From Nocardiopsis suaedae (GTDB lineage Bacteria; Actinomycetota; Actinomycetes; Streptosporangiales; Streptosporangiaceae): 64,000 bases of DNA. Of the stretch, positions 33,164 to 41,953 are shown in pieces (positions within the stretch are counted from its first letter, which is position 1; every line of letters begins with the position of its first letter). The notes under the pieces were generated by a model. That model was not told the DNA's origin. It saw only the letters and a list, made by a program, of their open reading frames with translations, and did no database searches. The stretch lies in NCBI RefSeq assembly GCF_027706745.1, contig NZ_JAQFWP010000040.1, positions 1 to 64,000 on the forward strand, read 5' to 3'. A program made the translations under genes and the position numbers.

Positions 33164-33829
33164 TCAGGCCGGCCCGCCCCGCACGGCCGCCCACCCGTTC
33201 ACACGCCTGCCGCTCACCCGGGTCGGCATCATCCGCACATAGGCCTCGCGCTCCCCGCCCGCCCACGGCCGCACCGGCGCCGCGGCCTGCAGCCCACGCA
33301 CGTCGCGGTCGTCCTCCACCAGGACGGCCCGGCCCGTGGCCAGCACCGACCACCCGCTGCTCATCGCCTCGTCCATCCGGTCCACCTGGAAGGAGACCCA
33401 GGCCGGCAGGTGGCGGGCGAGCTCTCCGGCGGCCCGGGTGCGGAACACGATGTCGGAGGCCGCCACCGCGAAGTTCACCGGGAACACCAGCGGCGCCGAC
33501 GCCCCCACGGGGGTGAACGCCACGCGCCCCACCCCGCCCGCGGAGATCAGCTCCCTGCACGCCGAGGAGGGCAGCTCCTCCAACCGCAAAGCCGGGCTCT
33601 CGGGCAGGTGCGCCCCCTCCTCCCCGAGCAGCTCCTCGGGCGTGACCTCCAGCGCCCGCGCCAGCCTGCACACGGACCAGTGGGTCAGCGGACGGGGGTG
33701 ATCCTCCACAAAGGCCACGAACCCCTCGGCCAGGCCCGCCCTGCGGGCCACCTCGTCGCGCCGCAGCCCCAGCGCCCTGCGGCGCTGGGCCGCCCGCCTG
33801 CCGACCGCGGCCTCCTCCGACCTGCTCAT
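33164..33829 (-). CDS. HTH + pyridoxamine 5'-phosphate oxidase-like fusion
   Basis: A 221-residue two-domain protein. Residues about 1-75 form an XRE-type helix-turn-helix (RRRALGLRRDEVARRAGLAE and LTHWSVCRLARALEVTPEEL). From about residue 85 it is a PNPOx-like flavin-binding split barrel (VGRVAFTPVGASAPLVFPVN, FRTRAAGELARHL, VDRMDEAMSSGWSVLATGRA). This fusion is known in actinomycetes and is thought to be a flavin- or F420-sensing regulator. ATG at 33829. Confidence 0.88.
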   Translation of the reverse strand: MSRSEEAAVGRRAAQRRRALGLRRDEVARRAGLAEGFVAFVEDHPRPLTHWSVCRLARALEVTPEELLGEEGAHLPESPALRLEELPSSACRELISAGGVGRVAFTPVGASAPLVFPVNFAVAASDIVFRTRAAGELARHLPAWVSFQVDRMDEAMSSGWSVLATGRAVLVEDDRDVRGLQAAAPVRPWAGGEREAYVRMMPTRVSGRRVNGWAAVRGGPA

Positions 33830-34030
33830 CGCGCACCCCCGGATCGCGCCGGGCGCCCTCGGCCCCGTGCCGGAGCACCCCCTCCAGTCTCCCGGGGGCC
33901 GGGCGGCGTTCCCCAGGGACGTTGGTCCCCGCGCGGCCGGATCACCCGCCCCCGGAAACGGGCGCCGGGGCGCGCACGCCCCTGCACGAGCGGTCAGGGG
34001 GTCCAGCGCATCCGTGCGAGCATGTGCCCC

Positions 34031-35017
34031 ATGACCCTCCACCGCGTCTGCGTCCTCGCCGGGTCCGACCCGGGCACCGACCCCTCCTTCACCCGCGCCG
34101 CCGAGGAGCTGGGCGCCCTGCTCGCCGACCGCGGGATCGGCCTGGTCTACAGCGGATCGGACCGCGGCCTGACCGGGCGCGTGGCCGACGCCGCACTGGC
34201 CGCCGGAGGGCGCGCCACCGCCGTGGTCCCCCAGTCCATGCGCACCCGCGAGACGCTCCACCCCGGCCTGCGCGACCTGCGCACGGTGGCCACCCACCAC
34301 GAGCGCAAGTCCGCCCTGGCCGAACTGGCCGACGCCTTCATCGCCCTGCCCGGCGGCCTGGACACCCTGGACCACATCGCCGAGGCGGCCTCCTGGACCC
34401 AGGCCGGGCTGCACGCCAAACCCGTCGGGCTGCTGGACGTGGGCGGCTACTGGAGCGACCTGGCCCGCCTGCTCGACCACTTCGCCCGCCAAGGGCTGAT
34501 CCGGCGCCGCCACCGCGCCATCGTCGTCTCGGCCGGGCGGCCGGACGCGCTGCTGGACCGCCTCACCGCCTGGGACCCCGCCCGCCCGGCCCCGCAGGTC
34601 CCCCCGCGCGGGCCGCTGCTGGGCGCCAGCACCGTGGTCGTGCGCCAGGGGCGCGTGCTGCTCGGGCGGCGCAGGGGCGCCCACGGGTCGGGTACCTGGT
34701 CCTTCCCCGGCGGCAAGGTGGACGCGGCCGAGGCCCCCGAGGCGGCCGCGGCGCGCGAACTCCGGGAGGAGACGGGGCTGCGGCCGGTGCGCATCTCCCC
34801 CATCTGCTGGACCAGCGACGTGTTCGCCCCCGAGGGGCTGCACTACATCACCCTGCACCACCGAGTGGAGGCCCAGGGCGAACCCCGGGTCGTCGAGCCC
34901 GACAAGACCGAGGGCTGGTCCTGGCACGACTGGGACGAGCTGCCCGAGCCGCTGTTCCCCCCGGTGGCCTCCCTCGCGGCCACCGGCTGGCGGCCGGATG
35001 CCCCCGCACCCGCATGA
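34031..35017 (+). CDS. LOG-like Rossmann protein fused to NUDIX hydrolase
   Basis: A 328-residue fusion. Residues 1-185 resemble the LOG/TIGR00730 family (lysine decarboxylase-like, cytokinin riboside monophosphate phosphoribohydrolases): VCVLAGSDPGTDPSFTRAAE, YSGSDRGLTGRVADAAL, HHERKSALAELADAFIALPG and AGLHAKPVGLLD. The catalytic PGGxGTxxE reads PGGLDTLDHI, so the Gly-Thr and Glu are altered. Residues 195-328 are a NUDIX domain with a complete box, GKVDAAEAPEAAAARELREE followed by TGL. I used the ATG at 34031; an ATG at 34022 is also in frame. Confidence 0.85.
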   Translation: MTLHRVCVLAGSDPGTDPSFTRAAEELGALLADRGIGLVYSGSDRGLTGRVADAALAAGGRATAVVPQSMRTRETLHPGLRDLRTVATHHERKSALAELADAFIALPGGLDTLDHIAEAASWTQAGLHAKPVGLLDVGGYWSDLARLLDHFARQGLIRRRHRAIVVSAGRPDALLDRLTAWDPARPAPQVPPRGPLLGASTVVVRQGRVLLGRRRGAHGSGTWSFPGGKVDAAEAPEAAAARELREETGLRPVRISPICWTSDVFAPEGLHYITLHHRVEAQGEPRVVEPDKTEGWSWHDWDELPEPLFPPVASLAATGWRPDAPAPA

Positions 35018-35097
35018 CCCCAAAGGCGGGAGGAGCTGGACCGGGTCGCCGAACCGGCTCCGGGGCGTGCCCGCGGCCCGCGGGTGGGACGGCGGAC

Positions 35098-35784
35098 TCA
35101 GAACTCGAACACGCGCGCACTCCCCTCCAGCACCGCCGTTGACGTGTGCGCCCCCCACAGCGCGCCCAGGCACTCGGCCAACTCCGCGGCGAGCTCACCC
35201 ACATCACCGGCCGCCCCCTCGTGCAGGCCCTCGGCCACCACCAGCACCTCACCCGTGCCCGGCCCCACGCCCGAGGCGGCGCTCTGGCGCCCCGCCCACC
35301 GCCGCGAGTGCGCCACCCCCGCCCCCTGGGCGTAGACCACCTCCCCCGGCTCCACACGCTCCACCCGCCCCGACAGGTCGGTGAACTCCTCCGTCCCCCG
35401 GGCGTGGCGCACCTGCAGGTCCCCGCCCACCCCCGCGACGTCGACCACCGCCACCGGCACCGCATAGGCCAGCGACGCCGCATTGCACAGATCCACCAGC
35501 GGGTGCACCCGCGGCAGCGCCCCCTCCCTGCGCCAGCGCCGCAGCAGCGACTCCGCCGCGCACCGGTGCTTGGTCGGCTTGAACCCCATGGCCGCATAGG
35601 CGCGCCGCCACGCGCGGATCGGCTCCAGCTCGCCCTCGGCCGCCCGCCGCGCCCGCGCGCGCTTCTCGAACGCCGAGACCGCCTCGTCCACCGGCGCCGG
35701 ACCGCCCACGCCCCGCGCCCGCACCACGCCTGCGGCCAGGGAGGGGAACTCCTCCCAGACCCGGTCTGAGTGCTCGAACCGCAT
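35098..35784 (-). CDS. B3/4 domain protein (PheRS beta-related)
   Basis: A 228-residue free-standing B3/4 (tRNA-binding/editing) domain related to the editing module of bacterial phenylalanyl-tRNA synthetase beta. Signatures are IRAWRRAYAAMGFKPTKHRC, AAESLLRRWRREGALPRVHP, LVDLCNAASLAYAVPVAVVD and FTDLSGRVERVEPGEVVYAQ. In PheRS, B3/4 hydrolyses mischarged Tyr-tRNA(Phe); stand-alone forms are less understood. ATG at 35784, 47 bp after the LysE gene on the same strand, so the pair is probably an operon facing a MocR regulator. Confidence 0.86.
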   Translation of the reverse strand: MRFEHSDRVWEEFPSLAAGVVRARGVGGPAPVDEAVSAFEKRARARRAAEGELEPIRAWRRAYAAMGFKPTKHRCAAESLLRRWRREGALPRVHPLVDLCNAASLAYAVPVAVVDVAGVGGDLQVRHARGTEEFTDLSGRVERVEPGEVVYAQGAGVAHSRRWAGRQSAASGVGPGTGEVLVVAEGLHEGAAGDVGELAAELAECLGALWGAHTSTAVLEGSARVFEF

Positions 35785-35831
35785 ACCTCGTCCCCTTTCG
35801 AATCGTCCGCTCGTCCACACCCGCCCAGGCC

Positions 35832-36458
35832 TCACACGCCGTCCACCGCCAGACGCACCGCCAGCACGGCGAACGCCCCGGCGAAGACGCGCCGCCCCCA
35901 CACCCCCGCGCGCCCGCCCTGCACGATCCGGCCGCGCACCAGCGCGGCCAGGCCCCCGTACAGCGCGAACACCGCGAAGGTCACCGCCATGAACACGGCG
36001 CTGAGCACCGCCATCACCGCCGCCCCGCCCGCACCCGGCCCGCCCGGCGCGAACTGCGGCAGGAACGCCAGGAAGAACACCGTCAGCTTCGGATTGAGCA
36101 GGTTGACCGCCACCCCCGAGGCCAGCACCCGCAGCACCGGCTGCGGCCCCTCCTGCGCCGGGGCCGCCAAAGGGCCCCGCTCCCGCAGCAGCCGCCAGGC
36201 CAGGAACAGCAGGTAGGCCACCCCCGCCCAGCGCACGGCGGCGAACACCGCCGACCCGGCCTGCATCAGCGCCGCCAGCCCGCCCACCGCCAACGCCGCG
36301 TGCGGGACCGTGCCCAGCGTGCACGCCAGCGCCGCCACCACCCCCGCCCGCACACCGCGCGCCGCGGCGGCCGCCATGGTGAACACCGCCCCCGTGCCCG
36401 GCAGCGCGGCCACCACCAGGCACGTGACCAGAAACTCCGCCGACACCGCACCGTCCAT
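35832..36458 (-). CDS. LysE-family amino acid exporter
   Basis: A 208-residue membrane exporter of the LysE/RhtB family: VTCLVVAALPGTGAVFTMAA at the start, LLFLAWRLLRERGPL, VNLLNPKLTVFFLAFLPQF (the conserved NPK motif) and five to six hydrophobic helices. Such proteins export basic or small neutral amino acids and their analogues. I used ATG 36458 over 36467. It is divergent from a MocR regulator at 36488 (30-bp gap) and followed by the B3/4 gene, which suggests an amino-acid-linked stress function. Confidence 0.9.
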   Translation of the reverse strand: MDGAVSAEFLVTCLVVAALPGTGAVFTMAAAAARGVRAGVVAALACTLGTVPHAALAVGGLAALMQAGSAVFAAVRWAGVAYLLFLAWRLLRERGPLAAPAQEGPQPVLRVLASGVAVNLLNPKLTVFFLAFLPQFAPGGPGAGGAAVMAVLSAVFMAVTFAVFALYGGLAALVRGRIVQGGRAGVWGRRVFAGAFAVLAVRLAVDGV

Positions 36459-36487
36459 GGCCCCCACCCTCCCGCCACAATGGACCG

Positions 36488-37987
36488 GTGGACAGAGCCA
36501 AACACACCCCGCCCGACTGGTCCGAACACGCCGGGGCCGACTTCCTCCAGCTCGACCCCGCCCACGCCCCGCCCGGCGGCCTGTCCCACTGGATCGCCGA
36601 GAGCGTGCGCACCGCCATCGGCGACGGCCGCCTGCCCCTGGGCTCGCGCCTGCCGCCCGGCCGCCGCCTGGCCGCCGAACTCGGGGTGGCCCGCGGCACC
36701 GTCACCGAGGCCTACCGCCGCCTGGCCGAGGACGGGCACGTGGCCCGGCGCGGCCGCGCCGGGACCGTGGTGGTCGCCGCACCGGCCACCGCCCCGGCGC
36801 CCCCGCCCCCCGACACCGGGCACGCGCCCGCCGACCCCTTCACCGGCGCCCCCGGCCCCGGGGTCTTCGACGCCCTGCGCGCCGCACCGGCCCGCATCGA
36901 CCTCACCCCGGGCGTACCGGACCTGGCCGCCTTCCCCCGCGCCGCCTGGCTGCGGGCCGAACGCGCCGTCCTGGCCCAGGCCTCCCCCGCCCTGCTGGGC
37001 TACGGCGACCCGCGCGGCGCGGCCCCGCTGCGCGCGGCGGCCGCCGCCTGGCTGGCCCGCAACCGCGGGATCCGCGCCGACCCCGGACGGGTGGTCGTGG
37101 TCGCCGGCACCGCCCAGGCGCTGGGCCTGGTGGCGCACGTCCTGGCCGCCGAGCGGGTGGGGGAGGTCGCCGTGGAGGACCCCGGCTCCCTGGGGGTGCG
37201 CCAGCACCTGGCGCACTGGGGCATGGCCACCCCGCCGGTGCCCGTCGACGCCGACGGGGTGCGGGTGGAGGCGCTGCACGCCACCGGCGCCCGAGCGGTC
37301 CTGCTCACCCCCGCCCACCAGTACCCCACCGGCGCGGTGCTGGCCCCCCACAGGCGCCGCGCCCTCATCGACTGGGCCCGCGGCACCGGCGGCCTGGCCG
37401 TCGAGGACGACTACGACGCCGAGCACCGCTACGACCGCCCGCCGGTGCCCGCCCTGCGCGCCATGCTGCCCGACCACGTCTTCTACACCGGAAGCGTGTC
37501 CAAGCTGCTGGCCCCGGCGCTGCGGCTGGGCTGGGCGCTGGCCCCCGAGCGCCACCACGGCGCGCTGGTGGAGGCCAAGCGCTTCGCCGACCTGGGCAGC
37601 GCCGTACTGCCGCAACTGGTGCTGGCGCGCCTGATGGAGTCGGGCGAGCTGGAACGCCACCTGCGCCTGCTGCGCAGACGGCACCGGCGGCGGCGCGACG
37701 CCCTCATCGCCGCGCTGGCCGAGCGCCTGCCCCGCGCCCGCGTGCACGGGGCGGCCGCGGGCCTGCACCTGACGGTGACCTTCCCCGGCGGCCCCGACGG
37801 CCCGGCCTTCGACGACACCGCCCTGGCACGGGCGGCGCTGCGCGAGGGCGCCAAGGTCCACCCGCTGTCCTGGCACCGGGTGCGCACCGGGGAGCCGGGG
37901 CTGGTGCTGGGCTATGCCGCCACCCCGGCCGGGCGCATGGACGAGGCGGCCGACATGCTGGCCCGCGCGCTGGCGCGGGCCGGGTGA
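36488..37987 (+). CDS. MocR-type PLP-dependent regulator (GntR-aminotransferase fusion)
   Basis: A 499-residue MocR/PdxR-type protein. The N-terminal GntR winged helix includes SHWIAESVRTAIGDGRLPLG and LAAELGVARGTVTEAYRRLA. The C-terminal fold-type I aminotransferase domain has the PLP lysine in VFYTGSVSKLLAPALRLGW, plus LLTPAHQYPTGAVL and GLAVEDDYDAEHRYDRPP. MocR proteins use PLP and an amino acid as effector. GTG start at 36488. Divergent from the LysE-B3/4 operon, so it probably responds to an amino acid and controls export. Confidence 0.93.
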   Translation: MDRAKHTPPDWSEHAGADFLQLDPAHAPPGGLSHWIAESVRTAIGDGRLPLGSRLPPGRRLAAELGVARGTVTEAYRRLAEDGHVARRGRAGTVVVAAPATAPAPPPPDTGHAPADPFTGAPGPGVFDALRAAPARIDLTPGVPDLAAFPRAAWLRAERAVLAQASPALLGYGDPRGAAPLRAAAAAWLARNRGIRADPGRVVVVAGTAQALGLVAHVLAAERVGEVAVEDPGSLGVRQHLAHWGMATPPVPVDADGVRVEALHATGARAVLLTPAHQYPTGAVLAPHRRRALIDWARGTGGLAVEDDYDAEHRYDRPPVPALRAMLPDHVFYTGSVSKLLAPALRLGWALAPERHHGALVEAKRFADLGSAVLPQLVLARLMESGELERHLRLLRRRHRRRRDALIAALAERLPRARVHGAAAGLHLTVTFPGGPDGPAFDDTALARAALREGAKVHPLSWHRVRTGEPGLVLGYAATPAGRMDEAADMLARALARAG

Positions 37988-38083
37988 CCCGCACCGCCCG
38001 CCGCGCAACCGCCGCCCCCGGATCCGGCTCCGGCCTACGGCCGTGCGGCGCGCCGGCGCCGCACGCCTCCTAGTCTTGCGCGC

Positions 38084-38701
38084 ATGGGAACACCGCCCCG
38101 CGCGCCGTACTGGAACACCAACGTCGCCCGCCACCGCGGCATCCTGCGCGCCGTGCCCCAGGGGTGTACACGCGCGCTGGACGTGGGGTGCGGGGACGGG
38201 CTCCTGGCGCGGCGGCTCGCGGCGGTGTGCCCCGACGTCACCGGGATCGACGCCTCACCCGACATGACCGCCCTGGCCCGCGCCCAGCACGCCGACGCGC
38301 CCGGCCTGGACCTGCTCACCGGCGACTTCCTGACCGCCGACCTGCCCGAGGGCGCCTTCGGCTTCGTGTGCTCGGTCTCGACCGTGCACCACATGGACTT
38401 CACGGCGGCGCTGGAGCGCATGCGGGCGCTGCTGCGCCCCGGCGGGGTACTGGCGGTGGTCGGGCTGGCCCGGGAGGACGGCCCCGCGGACCTGGCGATC
38501 TGGACCGCCTGCGCCCCCGTGGTGCGCACGGCCAAGGTCGCGCTCCGGGCGCGCGGGCCGCAGGGCATGCCCGAGGCCGACCCGCAGATGAGCTACGCCC
38601 AGGTGCGCCGCTCGGCCCACCGCCTGCTGCCGGGTGTGCGCTACCGGCGCCACGTGCTGCGGCGCTACTCGCTCACCTGGCGCAAGCCCCGCTCTCCGTA
38701 G
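38084..38701 (+). CDS. Class I SAM-dependent methyltransferase
   Basis: A 205-residue methyltransferase. Motif I is ALDVGCGDGLLARRLAAVCP, then VTGIDASPDMTALARAQ, LLTGDFLTADL and the HHMDFTAALERMRALLRPGG core. The C-terminus is short. The substrate is unknown. ATG at 38084, 97 bp after the MocR gene. Confidence 0.9.
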   Translation: MGTPPRAPYWNTNVARHRGILRAVPQGCTRALDVGCGDGLLARRLAAVCPDVTGIDASPDMTALARAQHADAPGLDLLTGDFLTADLPEGAFGFVCSVSTVHHMDFTAALERMRALLRPGGVLAVVGLAREDGPADLAIWTACAPVVRTAKVALRARGPQGMPEADPQMSYAQVRRSAHRLLPGVRYRRHVLRRYSLTWRKPRSP

Positions 38702-38737
38702 GGCGTGCCACTCGGACCATCTTCGGCTTACGACCAC

Positions 38738-38786
38738 GCCCCTGCTGCGCCGCTTCGCGATCATCGCGAGCCGGTGCAGCAGGGGC
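38738..38786. terminator. Composite hairpin between convergent genes
   Basis: GCCCCTGCTGC and GCAGCAGGGGC pair across a loop that itself contains the small palindrome TCGCGATCATCGCGA. It sits between the methyltransferase stop (38701) and the convergent DJ-1 gene (38809). Confidence 0.6.
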
Positions 38787-38808
38787 GACGGCCCCGCCCC
38801 GCGCCGCC

Positions 38809-39447
38809 TCAGCCGCCCAGGACCTTCTCGGGGTTCTCGCGCAGGATGCGCACCAGGTGCTCGGGCGCCTTGGCGGGCGACCCGGCGTCATAGGGCGGCT
38901 GCGGGTCGTACTCCACGGCCAGCTGCAGGGCCTGGGCGAACTCCTCGCCCTCGATGCGCCCGCACAGCTCCAGCGCCATGTCGATGCCCGCCGACACCCC
39001 CGCCGCCGTCACGTACTTGCCGTCGCGCACCACCCGCTCGGGCAGCGGCACGGCGCCGTAGGCCGACAGCCCCTCCATCGCCGCCCAGTGGGTGGTGGCG
39101 GGCCTGCCCCTGAGCAGCCCGGCCGCCGCCAACAGCAGCGACCCGGTGCACACCGTGGCCATCCAGGTCGCCCCGGCGTCCACGGCGCGCAGCCACTCCA
39201 GCAGCGGTTCGCGCTCCATCAGAAGGCGCTGGCCCGGACCGCCGGGCACCAGCACGATGTCGGGCGAGCGCACCTCCTCCAGGGCCGCGTCGGCGCTCAC
39301 CCCCAGCACGCCGGTGTCGCTGCGCACCGGCCCCCGCTCCTCGGCGCACACCACCGTCTCGGCCCCGGGCAGGCGGGACAGCAGCTCATAGGGGCCCACC
39401 GCGTCCAGGGCGGTGAACCGGTCATAAACAACGATGGCGATCTGCAT
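38809..39447 (-). CDS. DJ-1/PfpI-family protein (isonitrile hydratase-like)
   Basis: A 212-residue DJ-1/PfpI protein: MQIAIVVYDRFTALDAVGPY at the start, then the nucleophilic elbow with Cys in MATVCTGSLLLAAAGLLRGR, PATTHWAAMEGL and AAGVSAGIDMALELCGRIEG. The pattern matches isonitrile hydratase InhA and related cysteine hydrolases. The start could be GTG at 39459; I used the ATG four codons inside because the conserved core begins there. It lies downstream of the GlxA-type regulator (39549-40517) on the same strand, with which it probably works. Confidence 0.88.
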   Translation of the reverse strand: MQIAIVVYDRFTALDAVGPYELLSRLPGAETVVCAEERGPVRSDTGVLGVSADAALEEVRSPDIVLVPGGPGQRLLMEREPLLEWLRAVDAGATWMATVCTGSLLLAAAGLLRGRPATTHWAAMEGLSAYGAVPLPERVVRDGKYVTAAGVSAGIDMALELCGRIEGEEFAQALQLAVEYDPQPPYDAGSPAKAPEHLVRILRENPEKVLGG

Positions 39448-39548
39448 TTGTCCACTCACTTTCGGTAGTCGTCAACGGGTGCGGCAGGACCGGGTGCGCC
39501 GCGCCGCCCCTGTGGGCGCGGCCCCCGCCCGGCCCCAGGCCCCGGCCC

Positions 39549-40517
39549 TCAGGCGGCCGTGCGGAACCGCATCCGGTAGCGCCCCGGCGAGCAGCCCAGC
39601 CTGCGGGTGAACGCCCGCCGCATCGCCTCGGCCGACCCGAACCCGCACGCCCGCGCCACCGCGTCCACCCCCTCGTCGGTCTCCTCCAGGCGCCGCCGCG
39701 CCTCGTCCAGGCGCACCGACTCCACGTACCGGCCCGGCGTCATGCCCGCCTCGCGGGCGAAGACCCGGGCGAAATGGCGCGGGGAGAACCCCGACCGGGC
39801 CGCCAGCGCCTCCACCGACAGGTCGGCGCCCGGGTTCTCGGCGATCCAGTGCTGCAGCTCCCGCAGCGGGGGCCGGTCGGCGCCCCGGGCGGCCAGGTGG
39901 GCGCTGAACTGGGCCTGCCCGCCGGGCCGGCGCAGGTAGACCACGAGCACCCGGGCCGCCCACAGGGCCGCGTCCTGGCCCAGGTCCTCCTCCACCAGCG
40001 CCAGCGCCAGGTCGATCCCGGCGGTCACCCCGGCCGAGGTGGACACCCGCCCGTCGCGCACGAAGATGGGGTCGGACTCCACGCGCACCCCGGGGAAGCT
40101 CCGGGCCAGGCTCGCGCACAGGTCCCAGTGGGTGGTGGCGCGCCGCCCTTCCAGCAGCCCCGCCTCCCCCAGCAGGAACGCGCCCGAGCACACCGACACC
40201 ACCCGCCGGGCCGCGGCGGCGTTGGCGGCCAGCCACTCCACCAGGCGCCCGTCGGGCTCCAGGGTGCCCACGCCCCCCGGCACCACCAGGGTGTCGACCG
40301 GCCCGACCTCGTCCAGGGACGCCTGCGGGGCCAGCCCCATGCCGCTGGAGCAGCGCACCGTCGCCCCGTCCGCGCTGGCCTGCACGATGCGGTAGGCGGG
40401 CCCGCGGCCGCCGGCGCGGCTGTAGGCGTCGGCGACGGCGAAGACCTCCATGGGCCCGGCCACATCCAGGCTCTGCACGCCCTCGAAGAGGGCGACGACG
40501 ACGGTGCGCTCGCTCAT
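39549..40517 (-). CDS. GlxA-type transcriptional regulator (DJ-1 + AraC)
   Basis: A 322-residue AraC regulator with an N-terminal DJ-1/PfpI domain. VVVALFEGVQSLDVAGPMEV and the elbow VVSVCSGAFLLGEAGLLEGR, RATTHWDLCASLA belong to the sensor. The C-terminal double HTH has VEALAARSGFSPRHFARVFA and VDAVARACGFGSAEAMRRAF, with RLGCSPGRYR. ATG 40517. Its product gene is probably the neighbouring DJ-1 hydrolase, which uses the same fold as the sensor. Confidence 0.93.
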   Translation of the reverse strand: MSERTVVVALFEGVQSLDVAGPMEVFAVADAYSRAGGRGPAYRIVQASADGATVRCSSGMGLAPQASLDEVGPVDTLVVPGGVGTLEPDGRLVEWLAANAAAARRVVSVCSGAFLLGEAGLLEGRRATTHWDLCASLARSFPGVRVESDPIFVRDGRVSTSAGVTAGIDLALALVEEDLGQDAALWAARVLVVYLRRPGGQAQFSAHLAARGADRPPLRELQHWIAENPGADLSVEALAARSGFSPRHFARVFAREAGMTPGRYVESVRLDEARRRLEETDEGVDAVARACGFGSAEAMRRAFTRRLGCSPGRYRMRFRTAA

Positions 40518-40648
40518 GGCCCCAGCCTGTCCGGTGCCGGGCGTGTCGGCAATGACGGGGTCACCACCATTCCTGCCACCGCCCGCCGCCCGCGCCCCTG
40601 TGTCCGGGGCCGCTTCGGCGCCGGGCGCCCGCACGGCACAATGCGCCC

Positions 40649-41248
40649 ATGGAGCTGCCCGACCGCGTCCCCCGGCTCACCGCACGCACCGGCCTGACAC
40701 TGCGCCCTTGGCAACTGGCGGGCCCGGACCTCGAACTGGTCCGGCAGGCCGCCCAGGACGACTACATCCCCGCGATCACCACCGTGCCCCGCCCCTACAC
40801 CGACGCCGAGGGGGAGGAGTTCGTGCGGCGCCAGTGGCAGCGCACCGCCAGGGGCGGGGGCTACCCGTTCGTCATCGTCGCCCCCGAGGGCCGCCCCATC
40901 GGCAGTGTGGGCCTGTGGCTCAAGGACCCCGGCCAGGAGTGCGCATCGCTGGGGTACTGGCTGGCCGCCTCGGGCCGGGGGCGGGGGGCGGCCTCGGCGG
41001 CGCTGGAGGCGGCCGCGGACTGGGCCCTGCACGGGCTGGGCATTGCGCGCCTGGAGCTGCACGTGGAGCCGTGGAACACCGCGTCCCTGCGCACAGCCCA
41101 GCGCGCGGGCTTCCGCCGCGAAGCGCTGCTGCGCCGGTGGAGGCAGGTCGCAGGCGAGCGCCGGGACATGGTCCTGTACGCCCTCCACAACAGCGGCCCC
41201 TGCCCACCGGCCCAGCAGGCCCCCTCGGGCGGTCCCGCCCGCGGCTGA
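40649..41248 (+). CDS. GNAT-family N-acetyltransferase (RimJ/RimL type)
   Basis: A 199-residue acetyltransferase of the RimJ/RimL-like group: LTLRPWQLAGPDLELVRQAA, SLGYWLAASGRGRGAASAAL (acetyl-CoA loop GRGRGA) and ARLELHVEPWNTASLRTAQR, AGFRREALLRRW. ATG at 40649. No neighbouring gene explains its substrate. The Arg-rich C-terminal tail is unconserved. Confidence 0.88.
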   Translation: MELPDRVPRLTARTGLTLRPWQLAGPDLELVRQAAQDDYIPAITTVPRPYTDAEGEEFVRRQWQRTARGGGYPFVIVAPEGRPIGSVGLWLKDPGQECASLGYWLAASGRGRGAASAALEAAADWALHGLGIARLELHVEPWNTASLRTAQRAGFRREALLRRWRQVAGERRDMVLYALHNSGPCPPAQQAPSGGPARG

Positions 41249-41664
41249 CCACAGCGTCCGCCGACCAGCGCTGGCAGCCCCCCGGAACTCCGCCTGGGCG
41301 TATCGACTGCCGGAGGCCGAGCTGCACGCCGCGACCCGCCGGGACCCCCGAACGCGGATGCCGGTCGGAGAGGCCCCACACAGGATCGGGGCCGACTTGT
41401 GCACCGGAGCGCGCCGGCCCCGAGCGGGCGGCCGCTAGGCCCAGGGAGAGTCCCTGCCGTCCTGTTCCCAACGGCGCTGCAGGGCGGCGGCACCGGGGGT
41501 GTTCTCGCCCAGGGCCGGCGCGGCATCGCCCGGGCCCGCCGCCGTGGCGATGCCCTGCGCCGTGGCCCAAGCGCCGTGCGCGGCGTAGGCGAGGCCCTCG
41601 GCGCTCATCCCGGGCGGCAGCGTGACGGTGAAAGAGGAGGTTGGGCGAAGAGTCCGTGCCCCCA
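41249..41664. other. Gap with a possible degraded gene
   Basis: No firm gene. A minus-strand frame at 41435-41665 begins MGARTLRPTSSFTVTLPPGM and continues AAHGAWATAQGIATAAGPGD, ending RDSPWA; it looks protein-like but I do not recognise it. The interval 41249-41434 shows nothing. Confidence 0.3.
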
Positions 41665-41746
41665 TGAGCGCCTCCGCAGCGCCCGCGCGCCGACCCCTTC
41701 GGGGCGAGGGGGCGCCGTCGCCGGCGGCACCTGTAGACCATGGGGC

Positions 41747-41880
41747 ATGCCCACCGATGACTGGCACCTGACCCACGACGCCGAGGACCTCCTCACCCGG
41801 GCCGGAGGATTCCTGCGCTCGCGCCCGGCCCTGCACAACACGCCACTGACCGACCTCGAGAAGCTGCGCACACCCAAGGC
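41747..41880 (+). pseudogene. 5' fragment of a GNAT acetyltransferase gene
   Basis: ATG at 41747 opens MPTDDWHLTHDAEDLLTRAG, GFLRSRPALHNTPLTDLEKL, RT, the conserved first 45 residues of a common actinomycete GNAT family. After about 41880 the reading passes into Arg/Pro-rich sequence without the acetyl-CoA motif. The sequence beyond is a relic of the dispersed element whose end is at 41954-41973. The gene was probably truncated by that insertion. Confidence 0.65.
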
Positions 41881-41953
41881 CGCCCGCGACGGCGGCGCCC
41901 GGCCTCCCCCTGCGTCGTGCCGACCGCGCCGACCCGGCCAGAGGGGAACGGCA

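Noticed and set aside
40520-40648. Shared promoter of the GlxA-type gene and the GNAT gene at 40649
   Set aside because: No palindrome or common motif is seen in the gap; a functional link between the two genes is not supported.
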